Position numbers and translations under genes: made by a program | Notes under the pieces: generated by a model | What the model saw: only the letters and a program-made list of their open reading frames with translations | What the model was told of the DNA's origin: nothing | Databases searched by the model: none | Shown: piece after piece, positions 45,132 to 56,129 of the stretch | How positions within the stretch are numbered: position 1 is the stretch's first letter | How the letters are laid out: each line of letters begins with the position of its first letter | NCBI GenBank assembly: GCA_943908475.1 | Contig: CALTTG010000001.1 | Coordinates: 242,401-306,400, forward strand | DNA length: 64,000 bases | From: an uncultured Burkholderiales bacterium | GTDB lineage: Bacteria > Pseudomonadota > Gammaproteobacteria > Burkholderiales > Burkholderiaceae_C | Direction of reading: 5' to 3'

Positions 45132-45221
45132 GAAAGAAATTCGGCACACCCAAGCAGAGTGTGCCGAAGTCTAACCAACTATCTGCGCTTCAGCGCGCGG
45201 AAACAAACAGCGCGTGAAGAA

Positions 45222-46109
45222 TCAACGAGCCGCCAAGACCGTGCGCATGAACTCGCTGGCCTCGATGGGGTCGCGATTCTTGTTGAAACCGGTCAGCCAC
45301 TCCTCGTAGCCGGGTTGTTCCGTCTCCTGCCAGGGGTGGAAATTGAACCGGTAGTACGGGAAATAGGGCTTGATCATGGGGGCCACCAAGCCGCCCGGCT
45401 TCAGGGCCCAGAACAGACCCTTGGCGTGCATCTTGCGGCGCTCCCACCAGCTGAAGCCGTCAGCCTTCAGCAGTTCATCGCAGAAGTAATGAATGACCTT
45501 GGGGAACATGAACGAGGTTTCGATCATGGCCAAGATGCGGGTGAAATAGCCCACCTTGGCATAGTCCAACATCACGTCGTAGGCCACGCCCTTGTGCTCG
45601 ACCTCTTCGATGGCATGCCAGGCGTACATGGCACGGACTCGGTGGTCGGCATCTTTCAGCACGTCACGCTTGTCGAACAAGGAATGCGCGCCAATCGACG
45701 TGAAGTGCTCCAAACCGCAGGTGATGGCCAGGGTGTAAGCACGGCTGCGTTTGCTGCGGTACTGGTTGAACAGCAGGTCTTCCAGATACCCCATCAGTCT
45801 GTCGACGTCGATGCCTTGGGCACGCAGGCGATCGTTGTACTGGTTGTGCACCATGCTGTGCTGGGCTTCCTGGCGGTTGAACCCCTTGATCTCGTCGAGC
45901 AGCTTGGGGTCGGTGATCTGGTCGCGGTAGTCGCGCACACAGGTCATGAAGAACTTCTCGCCTGGGGGGAAGATCAGCGACAGCGCATCGAACAGACGGG
46001 TCTTGTAGGGGTCGCCGCCGAACCAGTATTTCGGGATGTCGGCGTCACCGAGACAGAAATCGAGACGTTCACGGGGAATGATGGGATGAACGGCCTGAGG
46101 GTGATTCAT
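45222..46109 (-). CDS. PF10118-type predicted metal-dependent hydrolase (copy 1)
   Basis: A 295-residue protein of the family annotated as 'metal-dependent hydrolase' (PF10118/COG3687), whose biochemical role is not well established. The sequence has two histidine/glutamate motifs, NRQEAQHSMVH and AIEEVEHKGVAYDV, arranged like the ExxH pairs of ferritin-like di-iron proteins, and GEKFFMTCVRDYRDQI before them. It is a close paralogue of the next gene upstream. No signal peptide; two weakly hydrophobic stretches near the middle and C terminus. The start MNHPQAVHPIIPRERLDF was chosen over a longer frame. Confidence 0.82.
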   Translation of the reverse strand: MNHPQAVHPIIPRERLDFCLGDADIPKYWFGGDPYKTRLFDALSLIFPPGEKFFMTCVRDYRDQITDPKLLDEIKGFNRQEAQHSMVHNQYNDRLRAQGIDVDRLMGYLEDLLFNQYRSKRSRAYTLAITCGLEHFTSIGAHSLFDKRDVLKDADHRVRAMYAWHAIEEVEHKGVAYDVMLDYAKVGYFTRILAMIETSFMFPKVIHYFCDELLKADGFSWWERRKMHAKGLFWALKPGGLVAPMIKPYFPYYRFNFHPWQETEQPGYEEWLTGFNKNRDPIEASEFMRTVLAAR

Positions 46110-46255
46110 GGTGCGTGTCTTTTCGGAATATGACCTGATGCCTGAACTGTAGAGATTCGTGGCGAATTCAGACAGGATGTGAAATGACAAGCAGGGATTC
46201 ACACACGACAGTCAAATCCAGTGTTTACCCTTGGCCGAGAATGCTGCGGCGCCAC

Positions 46256-46281
46256 AAAAAAGCCCTCCAACAGGAGGGCTT
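46256..46281 (-). terminator. Rho-independent terminator after copy 2
   Basis: On the minus strand AAGCCCTCC and GGAGGGCTT pair around TGTT and are followed by a T run. It separates the two paralogues into different transcripts. Confidence 0.85.
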
Positions 46282-46312
46282 GGTGAGTGATCGAAACGGT
46301 CGCTGATCGCGT

Positions 46313-47221
46313 TCAAAGCGCCAATGCAGCGCGGGTTTGTTCACTGGCGTGAATGGGGTCACCGCTGGCGTTGAATGCAGCCAGCCACTGCTCGTAGCCG
46401 GGTTGCTCGGTTTCGTGCCAAGGGTGGTAACCCGGCTTGTAGTACAGCCAATAGGCCTTGGCCATGGGCTGCAGCAGCCCACCGGGCTTGAACAACCACC
46501 ACTGCCCCTTGAGGAACAGCTTGAGACGCTCGGCCGCACTGAACCCATCGTGCTTGAGCAGTTCTTGCTGAACCTTGAAAATCACCGAGGGGAACATCCA
46601 AGTGGCGTGAACGAGCGCGCCGACGCGCTTGAAGTAACCCACCTTGGCATAGTCTTCCATCACGTCGTAGGCCACACCCTTGTGCTCCACCTCTTCGATG
46701 GCGTGCCACGCGTACATCGCACGAACACGGTGATCGGCTTCTTTCATCACATCACGCTTGTCAAACAAGGTGTGGGCGATGATGGAGGTGAAGTGCTCCA
46801 GCGCCGAAGTCACGGCGATGTTGTAGCCTTTGCTGTACTGGCTGCGATAACGCTTGTTGAGCAGGTTGTCGACGTAGGTGGTCAGGCGATCGACATCCAC
46901 ACCTTGGCGCCGCAGTCGCTCGTTGTCTTGACGATGCACCATGCTGTGCTGAGCTTCTTGCCGGTTGAAATCTTTGATGTCCTGCAGCAATTGCGGGTCA
47001 GAGATTTCATCTCGGTAATCACGCACACAGTTCATGAAATACTTCTCGCCGGGCGGGAAGATCAGGGACAGTGCATCCCAGAAGCGGCTCTTGAACGGGT
47101 CGCCACCCATCCAGTACTTGGGGATGTCCTGATCCAGGTTGAACTGCAACTTTTCGCGCGGCACGATGGGGTGCACGGCAGCGGGCTTGGCGGCAGCGCC
47201 GGTGGTGTCGTGTGAGCTCAT
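46313..47221 (-). CDS. PF10118-type predicted metal-dependent hydrolase (copy 2)
   Basis: A 302-residue paralogue of the preceding entry, sharing long identical blocks: WGG/WMGGDP, DALSLIFPPGEK, NRQEAQHSMVH, FDKRDV, ADHRVRAMYAWHAIEEVEHKGVAYDVM and PWHETEQPGYE. Differences cluster at the N terminus and in the C-terminal half. It has its own terminator and a 203-bp gap to copy 1, so the two are tandem duplicates but separate transcription units. Start MSSHDTTG chosen three codons inside the frame. Confidence 0.82.
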   Translation of the reverse strand: MSSHDTTGAAAKPAAVHPIVPREKLQFNLDQDIPKYWMGGDPFKSRFWDALSLIFPPGEKYFMNCVRDYRDEISDPQLLQDIKDFNRQEAQHSMVHRQDNERLRRQGVDVDRLTTYVDNLLNKRYRSQYSKGYNIAVTSALEHFTSIIAHTLFDKRDVMKEADHRVRAMYAWHAIEEVEHKGVAYDVMEDYAKVGYFKRVGALVHATWMFPSVIFKVQQELLKHDGFSAAERLKLFLKGQWWLFKPGGLLQPMAKAYWLYYKPGYHPWHETEQPGYEQWLAAFNASGDPIHASEQTRAALAL

Positions 47222-47424
47222 CCATGTCACCTCGTTGAAACAATGAACTCAATGTAACAACAGGTCCGATGGGCCGACAGGATCGAGGATGACACGCAGG
47301 GGTTCATCTCCGACAGATTTGCAGGCTGATGCAATCACTTGTGCGGAATTTCACAGGGGCCTCCCCCAGGGTTTCCCGAGGTGCCCTGCACCCTGCACCG
47401 ACCGCCCTCTTGCCACCCAGCCAT

Positions 47425-47447
47425 GAAAAAAGCCCCCGAAGGGGCTT
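47425..47447 (-). terminator. Rho-independent terminator after alaS
   Basis: Minus-strand AAGCCCC-TTCG-GGGGCTT followed by a T run, 22 bp past the alaS stop. Confidence 0.85.
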
Positions 47448-47469
47448 GAGGCGCCGTCAAGCCGCAGGG

Positions 47470-50103
<2,634 letters not shown>

Positions 50104-50172
50104 GGGGAAGCTTTCTGGTAAGGGCCACCCCTTCCGAGGGCGCGGCGCGAGCAAGCAAAAACTGGCACAACC

Positions 50173-50199
50173 CGAGGGTGTGCAAAACCCTCGATTATA
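50173..50199 (-). promoter_or_regulatory. alaS promoter -10 with adjoining 7-bp inverted repeat
   Basis: On the minus strand TATAAT (50199-50194) is followed at once by CGAGGGT-TTTGCAC-ACCCTCG, a perfect inverted repeat spanning about -6 to +15 relative to the predicted start of transcription. E. coli AlaS is known to repress its own gene by binding a palindrome at the start site, so an autogenous operator is plausible. No good -35 hexamer was found. Confidence 0.5.
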
Positions 50200-50288
50200 G
50201 GGAGCACGCCCAGGGCCTATGATGCTCGTCAGCCCTGGCTCAGCGCCCTAGATCGCGAGCCATTTGGCCCCTCCATTCCCAGCCATCC

Positions 50289-51782
50289 ATGACCATGAAT
50301 GCATTGACATCGCCCCTGGCACAGCTGCAAGACCCCAGCCTGCTCAAAACGCAGGCACTGATCGATGGCCAATGGCTGGACGGCAACGACCGCTTCGAGG
50401 TGACCGACCCTGCCACCGGGGCCGTGCTCGCCACCGTGCCGAACCTGGGCGCCGTCGACACCGAACGAGCCATCGCCGCCGCAGACCGCGCCTGGCCGGC
50501 TTGGCGCAAGTTGACGGCCAAGGCCCGCGCAGCGATCATGATGAAGTGGTTCCACCTCTTGATGCAGCACGCCGACGACCTGGCGCGCATCATGACGGCC
50601 GAACAAGGCAAGCCGCTGGCCGAGGCCAAAGGTGAAGTGGGCTACGGTGCCAGCTTCATCGAATGGTTTGCGGAAGAAGCCCGGCGTGTGTATGGCGAGA
50701 CCGTGCCGAGCACCGACCCCAGCAAGCGCTTCATGGTCATCAAGCAGCCCATCGGGGTGTGCGCGGCCATCACGCCCTGGAACTTTCCCATCGCCATGAT
50801 CACCCGCAAGGTGGCCCCGGCCCTGGCCGCCGGTTGCCCCGTGGTGATCAAGCCGGCCGAGGCCACGCCCCTGTCGGCCCTGGCCGTGGCCGAGCTGGCC
50901 CAGCGGGCGGGCATGCCGGCCGGGGTGCTCAACGTCATCACCGCCGATGGGGCTCGCTCCGTCGAAGTCGGGCAAGTGCTGTGCGCCCATGACACGGTGC
51001 GTCACCTCTCCTTCACCGGTTCCACCGAGGTCGGTCGCATCTTGATGAAGCAGTGTGCGCCCTCGGTCAAGAAACTCGGCCTGGAGTTGGGGGGCAATGC
51101 GCCCTTCATCGTGTTCGACGATGCCGATCTCGATGCCGCCGTTGAAGGCGCCATGATCAGCAAATACCGCAACGCTGGCCAGACCTGCGTGTGCGCCAAC
51201 CGCCTGCTGGTGCAAGACGGCGTTTACGACGCATTCGTGAGCAAACTTGCCGCCAAGGTGGCCGAACTCAAGGTTGGCAATGGCTTCGAGGCGGGCGTGC
51301 TGCAAGGCCCCCTGATCGACCATGAGGCCTTGCTGAAAGTGGAAACGCTCATGCAAGACGCTTTGTCCAAAGGCGCGCAAGTGGTCGTGGGCGGCGGGCG
51401 GGCTCAAGCGGGCGCAGGGGCCTTCTTTCAGCCGACCGTGCTGTCCCAGGTCAATGCCTCGATGCGCGTGGCCAAGGAGGAGATTTTTGGTCCCGTGGCC
51501 CCGGTCTTTCGCTTCCACACCGAGCAAGAAGCCATTGACATGGCCAACGACACCGAGTTCGGCTTGGCCAGCTACTTCTACAGCCGGGATGTTGGGCGCA
51601 TCTTCCGCGTCAGCGAAGGGCTGGAGTACGGCATGGTCGGCGTGAACACCGGCTTGATCTCCACCTGCGAAGTGCCTTTCGGCGGCGTCAAACAGTCAGG
51701 GCTCGGTCGTGAAGGCGCGCGCCAGGGGCTGGAGGACTACCTGGAGATGAAATACCTCTGCCTGGGCGGACTCGATCGCTGA
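50289..51782 (+). CDS. gabD: NAD(P)-dependent succinate-semialdehyde dehydrogenase
   Basis: GabD oxidises succinate semialdehyde to succinate, ending GABA and related catabolism. The 497-residue aldehyde dehydrogenase shows ITPWNFPIAMITRKVAPALAAGC, FTGSTEVGRILM, the Glu motif LELGGNAPFIVFDDAD and the active-site Cys300 in AGQTCVCANR. The second Cys302 matches the redox-sensitive C-V-C pair of GabD enzymes, favouring this assignment over other aldehyde dehydrogenases. No gabT or regulator is next to it. Confidence 0.9.
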   Translation: MTMNALTSPLAQLQDPSLLKTQALIDGQWLDGNDRFEVTDPATGAVLATVPNLGAVDTERAIAAADRAWPAWRKLTAKARAAIMMKWFHLLMQHADDLARIMTAEQGKPLAEAKGEVGYGASFIEWFAEEARRVYGETVPSTDPSKRFMVIKQPIGVCAAITPWNFPIAMITRKVAPALAAGCPVVIKPAEATPLSALAVAELAQRAGMPAGVLNVITADGARSVEVGQVLCAHDTVRHLSFTGSTEVGRILMKQCAPSVKKLGLELGGNAPFIVFDDADLDAAVEGAMISKYRNAGQTCVCANRLLVQDGVYDAFVSKLAAKVAELKVGNGFEAGVLQGPLIDHEALLKVETLMQDALSKGAQVVVGGGRAQAGAGAFFQPTVLSQVNASMRVAKEEIFGPVAPVFRFHTEQEAIDMANDTEFGLASYFYSRDVGRIFRVSEGLEYGMVGVNTGLISTCEVPFGGVKQSGLGREGARQGLEDYLEMKYLCLGGLDR

Positions 51783-51791
51783 GCCTGGCGC

Positions 51792-53234
51792 TCAGCCGTT
51801 CTCCACCACCCACTCGATGAAGGCATCCAGGGCCGGCAGCGCCTTGGTGGCTTTCGGGTCGTTGACCACCGCCACGACGGCATACGTTCGACCGCTCCGG
51901 CCTTGCACATAGCCCGCCAGCGAGCGGGTGTCGTTGAGAGTGCCCGTTTTCAAGAAGGCTTTGCCACGGGCCACCGAAGCGGTCAGGCGGTTGCTCAAGG
52001 TGCCGTCTTCGCCCGCCACGGGCAGCGACGCCACGAGCAATTTTCGGTGCGGCCCCACCCAGGCTTTGCGCAACAACTGCACCAGGGCGCTGGCCCGGGC
52101 TCGTTCCGAGCGTGACAGTCCTGAACCGTTGTCCAGGGACAGGTCTTCGCGGCTCAAACCCTGTTTGCGAATCCAGGTCGAGACCCGCTGACGCGCCTCG
52201 GCCATGGTGGCAGGTCGACCGGGAAAGCCACGCGACATGGACAGCATCAAGTGCCGGGCCAGCAGGTTGTTGCTGAACTTGTTCATGTCGCGCATCCAGC
52301 GGGACAAGGGTGGCGACTCCAGCACGGCAAACGGAGCCTGCCCCGGGGTCAGCGATGGGGGAAGGTAGGTCGAGGGCGACTGCAGCACCTGACCGTCCAG
52401 AAGCCCTCCTGCTGACCGCCAGGCCGCAGCCACGGCCAGCGCGGCGAAACGGCTGCCTGGCGGGGTGGCGAGGTCTTCGCGCACCGCTGGACACTGGTGC
52501 GCCCACTCGCCTTGAATCATGACCCGCATGGGGCGATACAGCTCTTCAAAGGTCACCGTCAGGGGCTTGCGCAATTGACTGCACTTCACCGACTTGCGCT
52601 GCGAGAGGTCGAGGAACTCCACACCGTCCAGCGCTGGCTTCATGCGCATGCGCAAACCGTCTGGGGTTGGCGTGAGTTCCACACTCAACACCCCCTCATC
52701 GAGGATGAAGGCATCTGGCCACACATGATGCAGATGGTCGGTGCTCGGCGGAGGGGTGCCATCGTGATCACCCGGTCGCAGTTGGAACAAACCACGCTGC
52801 AGGACGATGTCACCACGGATCTCTCGCAGGCCTGAGGCCTGCATCTGAGCGAACCACGACGACAACTCGGCAGTGCTCAAGCGGGCATCCCCGCCCCCCA
52901 GCAACACCAAGTTGCCGTGCAGCACCCCGTCCTGCACCCGGCCCTGCGCGTAGGCCCTCGTCTGCCATTTGAACCTCGGCCCCAGGGTGTCGAGCGCGGC
53001 CAGGCTGGTCACCAGCTTGGTCACCGAGGCCATCGCCATGTTGCGGTGTTCGTTGTGGGCCACCAAGGCATCGCTGGCCCCCTCCAGTGGCTGAGCCACC
53101 AAGGCCACATTGCCCACCCCAACACCCGCGCGCACGAAAGCGTCCAGCACAGGCACGGCCGACCCTTGCCCCACAGAAGGCCAAGCGGCCCCAAGCAGAC
53201 CCAAGCCAATACACCAGCGGTACCAGGATTTCAT
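51792..53234 (-). CDS. dacB: D-alanyl-D-alanine carboxypeptidase/endopeptidase (PBP4, DacB)
   Basis: DacB trims or cleaves peptidoglycan cross-links in the periplasm. The 480-residue precursor has a signal peptide (to about residue 23, ending SVGQGS), the serine motif ASVTKL with Ser70 and Lys73, a middle insertion typical of class C PBP4 enzymes, SNNLLARHL, DNGSGLS as the SxN region and LKTGTLND as the KTG motif. The open frame continues upstream through a tRNA gene; MKSWYRW is the natural start. Confidence 0.93.
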   Translation of the reverse strand: MKSWYRWCIGLGLLGAAWPSVGQGSAVPVLDAFVRAGVGVGNVALVAQPLEGASDALVAHNEHRNMAMASVTKLVTSLAALDTLGPRFKWQTRAYAQGRVQDGVLHGNLVLLGGGDARLSTAELSSWFAQMQASGLREIRGDIVLQRGLFQLRPGDHDGTPPPSTDHLHHVWPDAFILDEGVLSVELTPTPDGLRMRMKPALDGVEFLDLSQRKSVKCSQLRKPLTVTFEELYRPMRVMIQGEWAHQCPAVREDLATPPGSRFAALAVAAAWRSAGGLLDGQVLQSPSTYLPPSLTPGQAPFAVLESPPLSRWMRDMNKFSNNLLARHLMLSMSRGFPGRPATMAEARQRVSTWIRKQGLSREDLSLDNGSGLSRSERARASALVQLLRKAWVGPHRKLLVASLPVAGEDGTLSNRLTASVARGKAFLKTGTLNDTRSLAGYVQGRSGRTYAVVAVVNDPKATKALPALDAFIEWVVENG

Positions 53235-53242
53235 GAGCGCCA

Positions 53243-53277
53243 AAGCAAAAGGCCAACCTCGACAGAAGGTTGGCCTT
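53243..53277 (-). terminator. Terminator after tRNA-Gly
   Basis: Minus-strand AAGGCCAACC pairs with GGTTGGCCTT around a 9-base loop, followed by TTGCTTTGG. It sits 8 bp past the tRNA CCA end and just before the dacB start. Confidence 0.7.
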
Positions 53278-53284
53278 GCAATTT

Positions 53285-53358
53285 TGGAGCGGGTGATGGG
53301 AATCGAACCCACGTATCAAGCTTGGGAAGCTGGCGTTCTACCATTGAACTACACCCGC
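53285..53358 (-). tRNA. tRNA-Gly (anticodon CCC)
   Basis: Minus-strand cloverleaf of 74 nt including an encoded CCA. The acceptor GCGGGTG pairs with CACCCGC; the D arm is GTTCAATGGTAGAAC; the T arm is GTGGG-TTCGATT-CCCAT; the 7-base anticodon loop TTCCCAA gives CCC, reading GGG codons. The anticodon stem CCAGC/GCTTG has a C-U mismatch at its second pair, where the sister sequence GCTGG would pair perfectly. Confidence 0.93.
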
Positions 53359-53389
53359 GAAGATCGCTATTGTACGACCACCGCAATGA

Positions 53390-53413
53390 GAAACGGACCC
53401 GAAGGTCCGTTTC
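53390..53413. terminator. Hairpin after the PEP-CTERM gene
   Basis: GAAACGGACC and GGTCCGTTTC form a 10-bp stem with a CGAA-type tetraloop. The T tract is short, so termination is probable but not certain. It lies between the PEP-CTERM stop and the tRNA. Confidence 0.55.
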
Positions 53414-53457
53414 CGCAGGTCAACGCGTCGCGAAGACGCGTCGGTCACTGACGTCGA

Positions 53458-54210
53458 TCAGGCGCGAGCCTTGCGACGGGCAGCGAAGGCCACACCGGCC
53501 AGACCCAGACCCATCAGGGCGTAGGTCGAAGGCTCGGGCACCAGGTTGGCAGCGGTGAAGGCCTTGGTCGACACAGCGGTGCGCTTGGTCGAGGTGATGT
53601 TCATCGCCACGGTGCCGTAGCTGACAGCAGCCAGCTGAGACTTAGCAGCGGCGCTGAGGTTCAGGGCCGAGGCAAAAGTGTCAGAGGCCGCAGAGGTCAG
53701 CTTCAGGTCGGTCAACGACTGGTCCAGCGTCAGGGTCAGACCCTTCAGCGACACCTTCAGGGGAGCTTGCTCCTTGAAGGTGAACAGCTGGATGTTGGTC
53801 GTCTTGCCGTCCATGCCAATCACGTCACCACGGATGGTGCCACCGCCGGTGCCAGCACCGTAGGTGATGTCGAAGTTGGCCATGGCCGCATAACGCGAAC
53901 CCTTGGTCAGCTTCAAGGCCGAACCGATGGCGTCGCCGCCTTCGGGGGTCAGCTTGAACAGGCCCACCTTGATGTCTGCCGAGGTGATCGGCAGGTTGAA
54001 CACGTTGGTGCCCGTCTTGGTGGCGTTGCCCAGGGCAGCCAGGCTGACGCCGTTGGTGCTCAAAGCGCTGTTGGCCGCAGAGCTCAAGGTCAGGACGGCG
54101 TTGGCCTTGACACCTGCGGTGTTCAGGGTCAATGCGTTGGCGCCACCCGCGACCATCATGCCGGACAAGGCGAGGCTGCCTGCGGCGACTCGAAGGTAAT
54201 TGATTTTCAC
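53458..54210 (-). CDS. PEP-CTERM-anchored exported protein
   Basis: A 250-residue exported protein. The N terminus is a signal peptide ending near ANALTL; the C terminus is a standard PEP-CTERM signal: VPEPSTYALMGLGLAGVAFAARRKARA, that is the PEP motif, a hydrophobic helix and a basic tail recognised by exosortase (EpsH). The body is rich in Thr, Ser, Ala and Leu with no Cys, suggesting an extracellular or outer-envelope matrix protein. No exosortase gene is present in the window. The 241-bp upstream gap contains a CCCCT/AGGGG dyad. Confidence 0.9.
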   Translation of the reverse strand: MKINYLRVAAGSLALSGMMVAGGANALTLNTAGVKANAVLTLSSAANSALSTNGVSLAALGNATKTGTNVFNLPITSADIKVGLFKLTPEGGDAIGSALKLTKGSRYAAMANFDITYGAGTGGGTIRGDVIGMDGKTTNIQLFTFKEQAPLKVSLKGLTLTLDQSLTDLKLTSAASDTFASALNLSAAAKSQLAAVSYGTVAMNITSTKRTAVSTKAFTAANLVPEPSTYALMGLGLAGVAFAARRKARA

Positions 54211-54345
54211 GATGTCTACTCCACAGAAACGTTATGGAAAACTTCTCCGGGACCAATCATGCCGCCGGGACAGGCGAAAGTCTCGCTCATCGGGTTGGCG
54301 TTTGCCCTCAAAACAAACGTGACGCGTCTCACAAGCTGCGTCATA

Positions 54346-54361
54346 CCCCTCGACTAAGGGG
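54346..54361. promoter_or_regulatory. CCCCT-N6-AGGGG dyad upstream of the PEP-CTERM gene
   Basis: An inverted repeat CCCCT cgacta AGGGG, flanked by further G, 136-151 bases before the PEP-CTERM start and about 90 bases before trmB on the other strand. A similar dyad lies upstream of the propeller cytochrome gene. A regulator site is inferred from recurrence only. Confidence 0.35.
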
Positions 54362-54451
54362 GGTGTTTTCCATGAACGTGCATCAAAAGAGGTCAGAGGG
54401 TGCGGAACTTCTTCGGCGAGCGACAATACGGCACCTGATTGCACACACACC

Positions 54452-55174
54452 ATGACCGAGAACCAGAACGCGCCGGACCACCCGGACCAGGATGGCCCCG
54501 ACGCCATTCACCGCCGCACCATCCGAACCTTTGTGATGCGTGCCGGACGCACCACCGAGGGCCAGGAACGCGCCCTCAAAGAACTGGGCCCAGCCTTTGT
54601 GCTGCCCTTTCAACATGGCCCGCTGGACACCACCGCGGCCTTCGGTCGCGCTGCGCCTGTGGTGCTGGAAATCGGCTTCGGCATGGGTGATGCCACCGCC
54701 AAAATTGCACAGGCATTGCCCGACATGAACTTCATCGGGTGTGAAGTGCATGAGCCCGGCGTGGGGGCGTTGCTCAAGAAAATTGGCGAAGACGGCATCC
54801 AGAACTTGCGCATCGTGCAGCACGATGCCGTCGAGGTGCTGGACCACATGATGTCGCCCGCCAGCTTGGCCGGCATTCACATCTACTTCCCTGACCCTTG
54901 GCACAAGAAGCGTCACCACAAGCGCCGCCTGATCCAGCCACCCTTGGTGGCACAGCTGGCCTCGAAACTGGCTCCCGGGGGCTACATCCATTGCGCCACG
55001 GATTGGGAGCCCTATGCCCACCAGATGCTGGAGGTGCTGGGCGCCGAGCCCACCTTGCAGAACACTGCCGACGGGTTTGCGGAAAAGCCCAGCTACCGCC
55101 CGCTGACGAAATTTGAAAACCGTGGCCTGCGCCTGGGGCACGGGGTGTGGGACCTGGTGTTTCGAAAAATCTGA
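54452..55174 (+). CDS. trmB: tRNA (guanine-N7-)-methyltransferase
   Basis: TrmB places m7G at position 46 of tRNA using S-adenosylmethionine. The 240-residue product shows the SAM-binding LEIGFGMGDATAKIAQALPDMNFIGCEVHEPGVGALL, the VLDHMM segment and the diagnostic IYFPDPWHKKRHHKRRLIQ. A bidirectional terminator follows the stop. Confidence 0.96.
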   Translation: MTENQNAPDHPDQDGPDAIHRRTIRTFVMRAGRTTEGQERALKELGPAFVLPFQHGPLDTTAAFGRAAPVVLEIGFGMGDATAKIAQALPDMNFIGCEVHEPGVGALLKKIGEDGIQNLRIVQHDAVEVLDHMMSPASLAGIHIYFPDPWHKKRHHKRRLIQPPLVAQLASKLAPGGYIHCATDWEPYAHQMLEVLGAEPTLQNTADGFAEKPSYRPLTKFENRGLRLGHGVWDLVFRKI

Positions 55175-55201
55175 CGCCGGTCGAGCGCTCCGTCACCCCA
55201 C

Positions 55202-55228
55202 AAAAAAAGGCCCCGAGGGGCCTTTTTT
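55202..55228. terminator. Bidirectional terminator between trmB and the parvulin gene
   Basis: AAAAAAAGGCCCC-GA-GGGGCCTTTTTT is symmetrical and can stop both convergent transcripts. Confidence 0.9.
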
Positions 55229-55254
55229 CATGGCAAGCCTGAGGCCCCCATCGC

Positions 55255-56064
55255 TCACTGCGGCGACGAGAACTTGAAGTCGGTCTTGGCGTTCTTGCGC
55301 AGATCGTCGCGGAACTTGGCCATGCGCTCTTGAGCCGAGCGCTGCATCAGTTGCTGCTTGACTTCTTCGAAGGCTGGGAACTGCGCCGAACGGGCGTCGT
55401 CCAGGCGGATGATGTGGAAGCCGAATTGCGACTTCACCGGCTCTTGGGTGAACTGACCCTTTTCGAGCTTCACCATGGCTTGCGAGAACTCTGGCACGTA
55501 GTTGCCAGGCGTGGCCCAGTCCAAATCGCCGCCGTTCTCGGCCGAGCCGGGGTCCTTCGATGCCTTCTTGGCCAGGTCTTCGAACTTGGCGCCGGCCTTG
55601 AGTTGAGCGATCAGGGCCTTGGCCTCGTCTTCCTTCTCGACCAGGATGTGGCGTGCACGGTATTCCTTGTCGCCATTGGCGGCCTTGAACTTGTCGTACT
55701 CGGCGCGGGCTTCGGCTTCGCTGCCGCCGCTCTTCTTTTCGTACTCGGCGAACATGGTCTGGATCAGCACGCTTTGGCGAGCGAACTCCATCTGGTCGCG
55801 GTAGTCCTTGCTGGAGGCCGTGCCGCGGCGTTCGGCTTCCTGGGCGTAGATTTCACGCAGGACCAGTTGCTCCTTGATCTTGGCTTCGATCTCGGGCGTC
55901 AACTGTTGACCTTGTTTGGCCACCTGAGCCTTCATGGCCTCAAAACGCGACACAGGCACGCCCTTGCCATTGACGATGGCGATGTTCTGAGCCATGGCAG
56001 CGGGGGCCACGACGGTGACGGCAGCGGCCAGCATGGCGGCCTTGGCAATACGTTGGATGATCAT
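55255..56064 (-). CDS. Periplasmic parvulin-type peptidyl-prolyl isomerase
   Basis: A 269-residue exported PPIase. A signal peptide (to about residue 26, ending PAAMAQN) precedes a SurA-like N-terminal helical region (VNGKGVPVSRFEAMKAQV, EAKIKEQLVLREIYAQEA) and a PpiC parvulin domain (about 130-230: YRARHILVEKEDEAKALI, AKKASKDPGSAENGGDLDW, PVKSQFGFHIIRLDD). It probably helps fold periplasmic or outer-membrane proteins. The ATG at 56064 was preferred over a GTG two codons earlier. It is the last gene of the selO-msrB-yciB-bolA run (65-bp gap). Confidence 0.92.
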   Translation of the reverse strand: MIIQRIAKAAMLAAAVTVVAPAAMAQNIAIVNGKGVPVSRFEAMKAQVAKQGQQLTPEIEAKIKEQLVLREIYAQEAERRGTASSKDYRDQMEFARQSVLIQTMFAEYEKKSGGSEAEARAEYDKFKAANGDKEYRARHILVEKEDEAKALIAQLKAGAKFEDLAKKASKDPGSAENGGDLDWATPGNYVPEFSQAMVKLEKGQFTQEPVKSQFGFHIIRLDDARSAQFPAFEEVKQQLMQRSAQERMAKFRDDLRKNAKTDFKFSSPQ

Positions 56065-56129
56065 GGGCACAACGGTGTGTGAAGGGTTGCGTGGGGCGCG
56101 ACGCGCCGCGGTGTGTCTTGGTGATGTGT

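Noticed and set aside
45222..47221. Composite transposon or recent mobile duplication around the paired genes
   Set aside because: No terminal inverted repeats, transposase fragment or target duplication was seen; the copies are clearly diverged.
53235..53312. Extended start of dacB through the tRNA-Gly gene
   Set aside because: It would translate tRNA and terminator sequence (MGSIPITRSK...), and a proper signal peptide begins at 53234.
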